Shown piece by piece: positions 16,322-24,630 of a stretch of DNA of 64,000 nucleotides (within the stretch, counting starts at the first letter, position 1; each line of letters opens with the position of its first letter). The DNA lies in contig DHKP01000031.1 of NCBI GenBank assembly GCA_002404865.1, positions 14,732 through 78,731 of the forward strand. The letters are read 5' to 3'. A model generated the notes under the pieces. The model searched no databases. It worked only from the letters and a program-made list of their open reading frames with translations, and was not told the DNA's origin. A program made the translations under genes and the position numbers. This stretch comes from Caryophanales bacterium UBA4691 (lineage in GTDB: Bacteria > Bacillota_I > Bacilli_A > RFN20 > CAG-826).

Positions 16322-17275
16322 GTGTTTTATATTCCTGTTCTTAAATCTAAACAAGCTGAACGCGCAGTCCTAATGTCGTCAATTGACAAAATCGATTATC
16401 TTCTACCATACATCGAATTCACGCGACCACTTGATGACAAAAACTCCAAACCATTCTTAGAGTTGCTTCAAAATAAGTTACATTTTGAACAATATCTTTT
16501 TGAAGGGAAAGGCGTTGGCGCTACGATGAATGATATAGAGGCGGCAAATAAACGAAAAGGGGTTGTAGTATTGAATTATAAGTGCCAAAGCCTTCATGCT
16601 TGTCTGGAGGAAGCACATAAAAAAGGAATACCGATCGCAATTCGTTCACAGCTTGGTGAACGCGATGAGGATTTTTGCTTAACAATCAAACCATTGAATG
16701 ATAATGATTATCTCTTTGTTGATTGTGGTGAAACAACATATCAAGCCGCTAAACCATATCTGAATTTTTTCATCAAAAATAAGGCAAAGTGCCACATTAT
16801 CGTTTTAAATCAAGATAGAAAAATAACTTCTGCCTCTACATTTGTAAAAAACTATTTATCTTATCTCGATACAAGTTATGTAAAAGCGTTAAACGATGGG
16901 GAATTGGATGAATTCTTCGGTTATGCAAACTACGCAACAATCAAAAACGAAAAAACGGAAGAAAACCAAAAACATGGTTATTCGAACACGCTCGGTATAT
17001 GCATCATTTCACAATTAGATTTACCCTCTTTTAAAATTATCTCCACAAAAAATAAAGATCACATTGGACGCGCATACACAAGCCTGAACAAAGAATTTGC
17101 TGATCATTTTGAAAAATACAAAATATTGTTTCGCAGCAATAACCTTTCGATTGAAATGCTCACTTCTTACGTGAAAAATCAAAAAGCAAATGCCGAAAAA
17201 TATATTGCCCTAGGCGCTCTTTGCTATTTTGAAGAAATTAGCCGCCAAATTAGTGCTTTAAAACTAGCAAATTAA
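16322..17275 (+). CDS. sce7725-like (Beta-protein-type) family protein, probable defence component
   Basis: I chose the GTG at 16322 because AAAGGAGG (16307-16314) lies 7 bases upstream; an in-frame TTG at 16316 is too close. The 317-residue product begins MFYIPVLKSKQAERAVLMSS, like sce7725-family proteins, which open with a YxPxLKxKQxE segment and continue as a predicted TIM-barrel-like alpha/beta protein (YIEFTRPL, LFVDCGETTY, HIIVLNQDR). The family often neighbours sce7726-like nuclease-fold genes. Such a gene follows here, but tail to tail, with the stops overlapping by 4 bases. The function is not established; the assignment rests on N-terminal pattern and context. Confidence 0.55.
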   Translation: MFYIPVLKSKQAERAVLMSSIDKIDYLLPYIEFTRPLDDKNSKPFLELLQNKLHFEQYLFEGKGVGATMNDIEAANKRKGVVVLNYKCQSLHACLEEAHKKGIPIAIRSQLGERDEDFCLTIKPLNDNDYLFVDCGETTYQAAKPYLNFFIKNKAKCHIIVLNQDRKITSASTFVKNYLSYLDTSYVKALNDGELDEFFGYANYATIKNEKTEENQKHGYSNTLGICIISQLDLPSFKIISTKNKDHIGRAYTSLNKEFADHFEKYKILFRSNNLSIEMLTSYVKNQKANAEKYIALGALCYFEEISRQISALKLAN

Positions 17276-17988
17276 GCAAACAAAGCCTGATATTTTAAAC
17301 GATATCTCTCTTTTATCGCTTCTTTAAAAGAACTATCTATTTGAGAAAAAGAATAATTATTAGTGATAGATGATTCGTCCGCAGTTTTGAAACTATCATT
17401 TTTTTCTTTTAAAAACATATTGGAAACCATACTAGTTTTGTCTAAATTCGGCGATTTTTTTGCCACTCTAAATTTATGATAACCAGGCGATCTTCGTTTA
17501 TCGTCATAAACAAAAATTCCACAATAATCAGGTATTGTTTTAAGAATCTCTTTCACCATACAGGATGGGCAGATGACATAAACATATTCAAAGCATTTTG
17601 AATAATCTAATATCTGTTTAGACAAGCGAACCATTGAATCGTATTTTGTCTTTATTTCGTAAGCAATGCTTTCTTTTCCAACCGAAAAAATATCAATACG
17701 GCTATTTTCGATAGGAAGCTCGTAATAACTTATATGACTATTTTTTGATAAAACTTTATCGAAGAAGGTCTTTTTGATATAAGCTTCATTCTTGTAATAT
17801 ATGTCTAATAATTTGAACAAAGCAGACATTGGATTCTGCGTACCGAAAACCAAACGAAAATCTATTTCAAAAATTGAAGAGAATGACTCTTCGATATTTT
17901 TCCCTTGTTCAAAAGCCTTATAAAGCAATTTTGTTTTTTCAGTTAAGGTTTCGAAATCACCAAGATAATCAATACTAAACGTCTTCAT
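17272..17988 (-). CDS. sce7726-like PD-(D/E)XK-fold protein
   Basis: In this 238-residue protein the block PIENSRIDIFSVGKESIAYEIKTKYDS carries the D and ExK of a PD-(D/E)XK nuclease-like core. It is followed by RLSKQILDYSKCFEYVYVICP, typical of sce7726-family proteins. The protein is probably cytoplasmic. Its convergent neighbour resembles sce7725, the family's usual partner; the tail-to-tail arrangement is unusual. The frame appears complete, and the C-terminal 60 residues are polar and low in complexity. Confidence 0.6.
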   Translation of the reverse strand: MKTFSIDYLGDFETLTEKTKLLYKAFEQGKNIEESFSSIFEIDFRLVFGTQNPMSALFKLLDIYYKNEAYIKKTFFDKVLSKNSHISYYELPIENSRIDIFSVGKESIAYEIKTKYDSMVRLSKQILDYSKCFEYVYVICPSCMVKEILKTIPDYCGIFVYDDKRRSPGYHKFRVAKKSPNLDKTSMVSNMFLKEKNDSFKTADESSITNNYSFSQIDSSFKEAIKERYRLKYQALFA

Positions 17989-18104
17989 AAAACTCCACTA
18001 ACCAAATTTTATGTCCTAAATTTAAAGGAATCTATTTCAAACTTTACTTTTTCATTTTCCTTCACTACATTAAATCATCAGTTGAACAAGAAATTAGTCA
18101 CCGT

Positions 18105-18466
18105 GAACTGCTAACCGTTAAGTAGACAGTGCATTACAATTTTGTATACGGGTTGCTATGCGTTGTAGACAAAGAGGTTACAGAATGAGGCTAATGGAAG
18201 AAGTAGGCTCCTCATCGAAAAAGCGCTGCACGAAGGGAGCCTTTCCTATAAGGACTGCATGGAAAAGTGCCACGTTTCCAGGTCAGCGTACTCGAGCTAT
18301 GTAGTGAATACATAAGGTTCTTCAACGAGGAAAGGCCGATGTTTTGCTTTGGCTATCTGACCCCGAAACAGTACAAGGAAGAGTACCTTAAGAAGCTCGG
18401 CGGCTCCAATACCCCAGGAGCTTGTCTACAACTTCCTACAAAACTGTCTACTTATCGTTGACTAGT
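18105..18466 (+). mobile_element. Remnant of an IS3-family (IS150-like) element
   Basis: The left end GAACTGCTAACCGTTAAGTA... equals the arm of the MITE at 14632, and a degraded right end CTGTCTACTTA lies at 18444-18454. Between them, a + frame decodes YIRFFNEERPMFCFGYLTPK followed by QYKEEYLKKL, the C-terminal signature of IS3-family integrase-type transposases. Upstream codons (LIEKALHEGSLSYKDC) fit its helix-turn-helix end. Most of the element is deleted. Confidence 0.65.
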
Positions 18467-18920
18467 GTACTCGAGGACGACGTCAAGGAAATACTCAGGA
18501 TCAACAGCTATAGATGGAAGATCGAAGACTGCTTCAGGGTAATGAAGACCAACTTCAAGGCAAGGCCCGTCTACCAATAGAAGAGCGAAAGGATCCAAGC
18601 CCATTTCCTTGCTTGCTTCGTCTCCCTTTTGATCTTCGGCCTATTGAAGCTGGAGCTGAACGACGGGGAGATAAATAGCGGCGCCTTGATAGGCACGCTG
18701 AAAAGCATGAACGTCGGGATCGACCGGGAAACGGGCTACGGCGAGGCATTGTACACAAGCTCCAGGGCATTGGAGAGAAGCTATTCTTTGGGCCTCAGCC
18801 ACAAGTACTATTCGAGCAAGCGGCTGAAGAAGGTATCCAGAATGAAAACTTAAGGCTACATTAAATTCCCAAAAAGTTCAGCATTTAAGCCTATTTTCTA
18901 TCATTAACTGCTGAAGATGG
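18467..18920 (+). mobile_element. Truncated IS1634-family element (3' end only)
   Basis: The + frame reads LEDDVKEILRINS then RWKIEDCFRVMKTNFKARPV, matching the C-terminal fifth of the intact transposase at 1982-3760. There is one in-frame TAG (VYQ then stop, near 18577) and a four-residue deletion (ALERSYSLG versus ALEALERNYSLG). The last 70 bases repeat the terminal region of the intact copy. The upstream boundary abuts the IS3 remnant, so one element appears to have cut into the other. Confidence 0.8.
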
Positions 18921-18969
18921 GAATAAACAAAGGGGCGTCTAAAGCGAACCGTTGAATTGCACTTTATTT

Positions 18970-20355
18970 TTATCCTTGGTAGATATCCTCGATTGTAATT
19001 AAGATATAAGGCACTACCCCTCTTAAATCAAAGCCAGAGAGAGAAACAAAGCCATATTGAACCGGGGTCAAAGTTGTTTCTTTGACTTGCTCGATTTCAT
19101 TTTGTATCACGTTATTAGTGATTGGTTCTTTTGTGAATTTCACTTCGTAAAACACATAGCCATCTTTTGTTTTCCCAACCACATCGAATTGCCCGTTCTT
19201 CCTTTTCTTCGGGCTATCGTACCAATAGGTACCGATGTCAAGGAGAAGCGGCTTATTCTCGCCTCTTTTATTACGGCGGATTAGATATTGTTTCGCAACG
19301 GTTTCGAACGCCTTAGGAACAAATTCGCTCTCAAAGTCGTTTTGTATGAAATCTCGAAAGAACATTTCTTCGCTTAATAAAGCTCTTTCGCTTTGGTTAC
19401 GAAAGATATATCGATAAAAGAAACGCATCGCGTTGTCTTTAATCTGATATCCTGATTTTGTCTTGTTATTTTTGTCATTAATCGGACACACGTATTCAAT
19501 CAAATCCATGCTAAGCAGTTTTTCTAAAACATCGCTTAAAATGGAAGAGGAAGGCAAATGGGATTCCGCTAAAATATCAGAATAATGGAACGCCCTCTTT
19601 TCCGCGATAGATGCAAAAACCGCGTTCGCGTTATTGATTTTTACTATCTCATTTTTCAAATTAACGGTAACGTCATCTGCAACCGCCGCGAATCTGCCGC
19701 TTAATAGCAAGATGATATTTTCAGTGACGCTAAGGCTTTCGTTAATTTGAGAATTATAGAAAGGGCTCCCACCAAAAGCTGCGAATAAGCGTACTTTATC
19801 AGCAAGCGAAAAGATTGGGTAAAACAAAGACGAATCATAATAATCCATCTCTTTCAATAAAATGGAGAGGGCAAAACGTCGATAAAGAGGATTTCCTTCT
19901 GAAAGCAATCCCTCCATCGTAGAAACACTGCTTCCACACAAAAAGAAGCAAACATGCGTTGAATGACGATATTGATCGATGACTCTTTGCAATTTGGAAT
20001 CGATGGATGGCGATATCTTTCGAATATAAGGATATTCGTCGATAACAAAATAAAGTTTTCTTTCTATAGCTTTCTCGAAAACAAAAGCAACGGCGTCAAC
20101 AAAAGAATCGAAATGAAGGTGCGATAAAGAAAGCGCCTCTTCAATGGCTTTTGTCAAATCGCTAACGTTGCTTTCTTCACTTTCCTGACTGCACTGATAA
20201 AAAATGCAAGGAACATTTTGATTGAGCAAGCAATGTTTAAGAAGTTCCGTTTTTCCAAGTCTTCTTCTTCCATAAATAATCGCTCCCTGAAATCCGTCTT
20301 GGCTCAAGAGATAATGAATTGCTTTTTGTTCTTCTTCACGTCCTATAAAACTCAT
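18970..20355 (-). CDS. Archaeal-type (ATPase_2/DUF234) AAA ATPase with C-terminal nuclease-like domain
   Basis: I chose the ATG at 20355, giving MSFIGREEEQKAIHYLL, the standard opening of this family; the longer frame would read through the operator and promoter. Length is 461 residues. Walker A is YGRRRLGKTELL (28-39), Walker B is LYFVIDEYPYI, and the sensor is FFLCGSSVSTMEG. Then come a winged-helix region and a C-terminal PD-(D/E)XK-like core (NGQFDVVGKTKDGYVFYEVKF). The biological role of these single-gene ATPases is unknown. The gene is intact. Its promoter carries a perfect dyad plus a third half-site. Confidence 0.8.
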   Translation of the reverse strand: MSFIGREEEQKAIHYLLSQDGFQGAIIYGRRRLGKTELLKHCLLNQNVPCIFYQCSQESEESNVSDLTKAIEEALSLSHLHFDSFVDAVAFVFEKAIERKLYFVIDEYPYIRKISPSIDSKLQRVIDQYRHSTHVCFFLCGSSVSTMEGLLSEGNPLYRRFALSILLKEMDYYDSSLFYPIFSLADKVRLFAAFGGSPFYNSQINESLSVTENIILLLSGRFAAVADDVTVNLKNEIVKINNANAVFASIAEKRAFHYSDILAESHLPSSSILSDVLEKLLSMDLIEYVCPINDKNNKTKSGYQIKDNAMRFFYRYIFRNQSERALLSEEMFFRDFIQNDFESEFVPKAFETVAKQYLIRRNKRGENKPLLLDIGTYWYDSPKKRKNGQFDVVGKTKDGYVFYEVKFTKEPITNNVIQNEIEQVKETTLTPVQYGFVSLSGFDLRGVVPYILITIEDIYQG

Positions 20356-20377
20356 ATTCGACCTGCTTTCACCATAA

Positions 20378-20421
20378 AGTATATGTTTGTCGGAAGTTTC
20401 CGACAAGGAAAAATCCGACAA
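20378..20421 (-). promoter_or_regulatory. Promoter with dyad and extra half-site ahead of the DUF234-type ATPase
   Basis: On - the -35 TTGTCG (20401-20406) and -10 TATACT (20378-20383) are 17 bases apart. The perfect dyad TTGTCGGAA-2-TTCCGACAA (20387-20406) fills the spacer, and a third TTGTCGGA lies at 20414-20421. This is textbook operator placement. Confidence 0.7.
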
Positions 20422-20689
20422 GTTTTAAAAGCGACCAATATGATGAAAACAATGGTTTATTGAGGTAGCTAGTAGCCCCCTTCTTCATCAACTTTTGGTA
20501 GATATCTTGAAAATTCAGTTTTTTGATCGTTTTCGTGTTTCTTTTTTCTTAAGTCAAAACTAGAAAAGGCGAAGCTCAAAGAATCATGTATTCAATTTAT
20601 TTGTGCATCAGCATGCATCAAAATTAGTGTCTATAAAAATAGAACGAGGCCGCTTCCTTAAATAACCTCCTTCCGCATCCTAGCACGAG

Positions 20690-21280
20690 TTAAAGCTTCG
20701 ATTTAGCGTATTCCATCGTGACGAAAACTTCTAATTTTTTGAAATCTACCGTCGCCTCTAAAAATTTCGGTTTCTCTCTACCTTCCCAATACGTTTTATT
20801 ATTCTCATTAATTTTTGCGCTGTAGAGCCGTTTTGCCTTACGCGTTATTTCTAAAATGTTCTCTTTAATCCAATTTAATTCGTCAATTAAAAGATCTTTA
20901 TATTTATTCTCTTTGATGATGAAAGAATTCATTTGCTTATTAAGGGTTAATGCCTCTTTTTCTAAAGAAATTTCTTGGATCTCTGAATCAGGGGCGGGAA
21001 TCATGTTGTTAAGCAATATTTTGCCCAAGAAATCCCCTTTCTTGTTTTTCATTCTCAAAATAGTTTGCGTGGAAAAGCGCAGTTTCCCATGTTCGTCATA
21101 GTCCTTAGGATCTTCTGAAGAAAGGGGCAAGAAATAATTGAAGTCTTTGATTTTTATCAAAAATCCGATATAAGGTCTAATATGTTTTCTATCGTTCCCA
21201 TGATTCGAAAGCACTCTTTTATCGATTGAAGATAGCTTAGCAATGTAAGCGTCTATAATTGCCTATAATCGTATTTCCAT
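20690..21280 (-). pseudogene. toxN: ToxN/AbiQ-type toxin with an early nonsense codon
   Basis: From codon 7 on, the frame encodes a typical type III toxin (endoribonuclease): DAYIAKLSSIDKRV, then RPYIGFLIKIKDFNYFLPLS, then GKILLNNMIPAP and a helical C-terminus (KYKDLLIDELNWIKENI). The only ATG that gives the complete N-terminus (21280, after GGGAG) is followed by an in-frame TAG at codon 6 (21263-21265). A GTG at 21214 could start a shorter form lacking the first conserved helix. I infer an inactivated toxin. A terminator hairpin and a structured, GC-rich stretch lie directly upstream, where these systems encode their RNA antitoxin. Confidence 0.7.
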
Positions 21281-21293
21281 TGGCTCTCCCTTC

Positions 21294-21321
21294 AAAAAAA
21301 GGATCGTTTTGGCGACCCTTT
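21294..21321 (-). terminator. Intrinsic terminator between the putative antitoxin RNA and the toxin gene
   Basis: On - AAAGGGTCG-6-CGATCCTTT is followed by a T run (21294-21300 on the + strand are A). Type III systems place such a leaky terminator between the RNA antitoxin and toxin. Confidence 0.65.
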
Positions 21322-21324
21322 GAT

Positions 21325-21450
21325 TTTAGAACTCCGCACTGTACGGCAGCGGCCATCCGAGATTTTGTAAGTTTCCTTACGCTCCCATTCTAATTCCAGT
21401 TTGGGTGCCCGTCAACCCTAGTGGCGGGTTCGACCCTTGTTTGTAAAAAA
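21325..21450 (-). ncRNA. Candidate ToxI-like antitoxin RNA
   Basis: An isolated GC-rich block in AT-rich DNA, upstream of the toxin and its terminator. On - it contains GTAAG-GAAA-CTTAC (GNRA-type hairpin), a CCGC...GCGG stem and several G/C tracts. I could not find the tandem repeats usual in ToxI, so it may be a single-unit or degenerate antitoxin, or another structured RNA. Confidence 0.35.
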
Positions 21451-22675
21451 TTAGGCCATAAGAACAAAAGAAGAGCCTTGCGACAAAATCAGTAAATCTA
21501 TAGAAGTGTTTTCTAATTAGTCGTTACTTAAAAATATGAAAAGGTCGATTATGAATCGCTATTTCGTTCTTTCTACACCGCCATCCATTTCCGTTTCTGC
21601 CTTGCTTTTAATATTGTTGATTTCCTTGTCGTAAAAAGCGGCAAACTATTTCTGACAAAACGAGCTTTTAAAACAATGAAAATTATTAGGAAAAATGTTT
21701 TAAATTATAGCCAAAATTAAATAAGCGATTATTCGTTTGTTGTTTTTATGAGTATCTTTCGCATTTTTATTGCGTTTGTAAAGTGTATATAAAATTTTGA
21801 TTGTAAAAAACCATTAATCAAAACGAATCCATTTCTATAATCGCCCGCCACCAAGATGTCTGCAACGTGGTCGTTAGAATCGCCCAAAAGACTTCATGAA
21901 TTTATCATTGTCATTATTCTAGCGTTATCATTGTCATTTTCTTGTTTTTGCTAGTATTTATCGCCTTTTTATCATTGTCATTTTTAAAGGCTTACCATTG
22001 TCATTTTTAGAGACGAGTAAGCAATAAGGGGTAAAAGATCAATAAGCCGATATACACAATTGAGGTGGTTTTATAAAAGGAGAGTGTAGTCAAATAAGGT
22101 TATTTTAAAGCACCCGCCACCACAAAAAAGAAAGATGAGGTATTCTTCAAAAAACATTCTATAAAAAGCATAAACCCTAAACGAACAAGCAAGTTATATA
22201 GGGAAGTGGAAGCAATCTATTCTTCAAATCCTCAAAATAGCGGAAATCTAAACAAAAAAATAAAATCCCTAATTTCTTAAAATTCATGATAAAAGTAGCT
22301 GAATTTAATTTAGTGAGATTAAAAAACAAGAATGTAGTAATTAATCCTTGCACCCGTTTTACTTAAAATCAGACTGAAACATTTCAACCTTTTTCGCACT
22401 CTCCTTATCGAAAAAACGTTCACATCCTTATCGATTAGAAACGAATTTGCTCAAGGTTACCAAAGCCGTTTTGTCAATAAAAGAACCAAATCGCTTTTTA
22501 GCCTCTCGCTTTCGATTGCCATTGCTACCAAAAGAAATGAAAAAACAAATAACGCCGGTAAAACAAACGTATTTTATCTAATTTATCAATAAAGCGAGAT
22601 ATTACTAACCAAAACCGATTTCATCATTATCCAAGCAAAAGACGTGTGGTTTTATCATTTTCTCTACAAATAACC
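21451..22675. other. 1.2-kb region without protein genes
   Basis: Very AT-rich and without a convincing open frame. It contains the TATCATTGTCATT repeats and two copies of CCCGCCACCA (about 21843 and 22113). The rest is unassigned. Confidence 0.4.
21903..22005. repeat. Four copies of TATCATTGTCATT
   Basis: Copies lie at 21903, 21926, 21970 and 21993 (the last with one change). The spacings are 23, 44 and 23 bases, so the outer pairs are each 67 apart. There is no gene beside them. They could be iterons, operators or the remains of an array. Confidence 0.5.
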
Positions 22676-22708
22676 AAAAAACACTTCTAATGTTATTGCA
22701 TTAGAAGC
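22675..22708 (-). terminator. Intrinsic terminator of the tmRNA gene
   Basis: On - CTTCTAATG-CAATAA-CATTAGAAG is followed by TGTTTTTTGG, about 45 bases beyond the tmRNA 3' end. Confidence 0.75.
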
Positions 22709-22751
22709 GTCCAGATAGCTACAAGAAGCAAGCTATTAAAGAATTCTTTTT

Positions 22752-23153
22752 TGGTGGAGCCGAGGGGATTCGAACCCCTGTCCGAGGAAGACCCAACAAT
22801 GACGTCTACAGTTTAGACGATATCGGGATTTAACTTAGAGGAATGATACCATCGAGTCCTCTAAGCGAGATTATAGGGTTTTCGACCGCTTCCCCTAATC
22901 AAAGGAAGGGGCTTAGTCGCTATTTATTATGCCCGAAGTATCTACTAGTGACGCATAGATAGAGGACACGCTGCTCTCGGATCAATGCCGAGAATCCCGT
23001 AGGATACTAATTAAGCGCGAGCGAAGGATGCGCGTGGAGACACGTTCATCCAAGGTTTATAACTGTTGTCAGTTATTGTTTTTCGATGTTTTAGCTCATC
23101 ACGCTACTGCAATCAAAGCCTAATACATCCCCGTCAAGACCAGAAACGACCCC
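22752..23153 (-). ncRNA. ssrA: Transfer-messenger RNA (tmRNA)
   Basis: The 3' end encodes a T-arm (GGGGTTCGAATCCCC) and ends in CCA at 22752. The 5' end GGGGTCG (23153) pairs with CGGCTCC to form the acceptor stem. Total length is about 402 nt, normal for a one-piece tmRNA. By position relative to a conserved AACT, the tag frame reads DNSYKPWMNVSPRASFARA then TAA, so with the charged alanine the tag ends ...FARA rather than the common LAA. It rescues stalled ribosomes and marks their products for proteolysis. A 7-bp hairpin lies just upstream (23166-23186) and a terminator downstream. Confidence 0.93.
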
Positions 23154-23305
23154 AAAATTATTTAATGCTAAGCGGTTTTCTTAGCAGGAAAAGTATATCT
23201 CATTTTAAGAGAAGAAAATAATTATTTATCGCAAAATGATGCAAAATTTGTCCTTTCAATTATCTTTACCCATGCAATAATTTCATTTATCTGGAGGAAA
23301 CGACA

Positions 23306-24580
23306 ATGAAGATTGAAAAGAATCCATTTTTTAAAATAACCGAACTTGCTTCTGGCCTATTTCTCGCAAGTTTACTATTCATCATCATCGGCGGAGCGAC
23401 CAGTCTTATCCCGACAGTGACCATTTACGGAATCACCTATGGGCCTATCGGAGCATTCTCCATTTTGGCTCGCGCATTTATTGGCAAAGCATTCTTAGAA
23501 TGGGTCGTTATTAGTTGCTTTATCTTCTTACTAGACGTGATTGGTATTATTTTGCTACTCGCTCACGTCATTACCAAAGAAAAGAAAGATTTCATTTTGC
23601 CGATTGTGGCCGATTTTGTTTTTATCGCCTATTTTGCATATTTGCTTACTTTGGCGACAAGCCAAGTAGAACGAGGCATTTCAACTCCAATGGGAAATGT
23701 TTTCACTTATTTTGCGATGGCGTTAGATCTTTCTAGCATCATAATCGTTACGAGAACGCTGTTTGCTCTAAAAGAAAGAGAGTTTACCCTAGATTCTCCA
23801 ATTAGATTCGCTCCTAGTTTTTCTATTAAAGAGAAAGAAATACGAGAAATCGTTCAAAATGAGCTGGCTTTAGCAAGGAAAAATAGCATCGATGAAGCAG
23901 AGATTCGAAGTGTGATTAGAAGCGAAATGGCGTCAAATAAGAGAAACGCGATTAACGAAGAAGACATTCGTAGCATCATCAAAAACGAAATTGAGGCGAA
24001 GAGAAAAAGCACATTAACGGTAGAAGACATTCGAAATGCGATTAGAAGCGAGCTCGAGGCGAATCGGAATCTGTTCGAATTCAATTCCCGTTCCGCTTCA
24101 ACAAAAGAAGATAGAGCCGTTAACGTTTCTTCGATAACCATCAATCCAAATCAATTCATGGCGGAAGCCTTTTTAAAAGAAATAGACGATAAAGACATAG
24201 ACCGCTTCGCCCAATTCGGTGCGCGGCGAAAACTCAGCTTTGAAAGAAAGCTCTTAGAAAGCGACGAACCGCTAAAAAAGCATTATGAGGGTTTACGCGA
24301 ATACCTTATTGATTACGGCATCAATTGCCGTGTGTCGCTAAAAGGAGCCACTTTCTCCCTTCACCGAAAGCGGTATGCATTTCTAACGATTTCTGGTAAA
24401 CACATCCGGGCTTTCTTCGCCCTTAATCCAAAAGACTATCTAGAATCAACGATCCCAGTGAAAGAAAACGACAAGAAAAAATATGAGGACTTGCCCCTTG
24501 AACTTAATATTCGAAGCGGTTTGTCATATCGAAGGGCTTTGCAATTAATTGATGATATGATGCTAAGAAAGAAGAGCTAA
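23306..24580 (+). CDS. Membrane protein with tandem helical repeats and a conserved C-terminal domain
   Basis: The 424-residue protein starts after GGAGGAAACGACA. The N-terminal 150 residues form four transmembrane helices. Then follow about four 23-residue amphipathic repeats with the pattern EIRxxIRxEmaxxRKxxIdEeD (from about 175 to 255), probably a cytoplasmic coiled stalk. The C-terminal domain (FGARRKLSFERKLLESDEPL, then HYEGLREYLIDYG, then AFFALNPKDYLESTIPV) occurs in many uncharacterised Firmicute proteins, but I cannot name it. It is a single gene, convergent with nadE. The function is unknown. Confidence 0.7.
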   Translation: MKIEKNPFFKITELASGLFLASLLFIIIGGATSLIPTVTIYGITYGPIGAFSILARAFIGKAFLEWVVISCFIFLLDVIGIILLLAHVITKEKKDFILPIVADFVFIAYFAYLLTLATSQVERGISTPMGNVFTYFAMALDLSSIIIVTRTLFALKEREFTLDSPIRFAPSFSIKEKEIREIVQNELALARKNSIDEAEIRSVIRSEMASNKRNAINEEDIRSIIKNEIEAKRKSTLTVEDIRNAIRSELEANRNLFEFNSRSASTKEDRAVNVSSITINPNQFMAEAFLKEIDDKDIDRFAQFGARRKLSFERKLLESDEPLKKHYEGLREYLIDYGINCRVSLKGATFSLHRKRYAFLTISGKHIRAFFALNPKDYLESTIPVKENDKKKYEDLPLELNIRSGLSYRRALQLIDDMMLRKKS

Positions 24581-24600
24581 ATGGCGTCAATCGAATAAGG

Positions 24601-24623
24601 CTCGTTAGAAATTCTCTAGCGAG
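24601..24623. terminator. Terminator-like hairpin between convergent genes
   Basis: CTCGTTAGA-5-TCTAGCGAG forms a 9-bp stem with one G-U pair. There is no T run on either side, so it may act only as a barrier. Confidence 0.35.
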
Positions 24624-24630
24624 TCTACCA

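Noticed and set aside
18555..18770. Arg/Ser-rich - strand ORF
   Set aside because: Antisense shadow of the truncated IS1634 transposase.
21400..21440. tRNA-like GGGTTCGACCC sequence
   Set aside because: No acceptor, D or anticodon stem can be built around it, so it is not a tRNA.
21903..22005. CRISPR array
   Set aside because: Repeats are only 13 bases with unequal short gaps, four copies, and no cas genes in the window.
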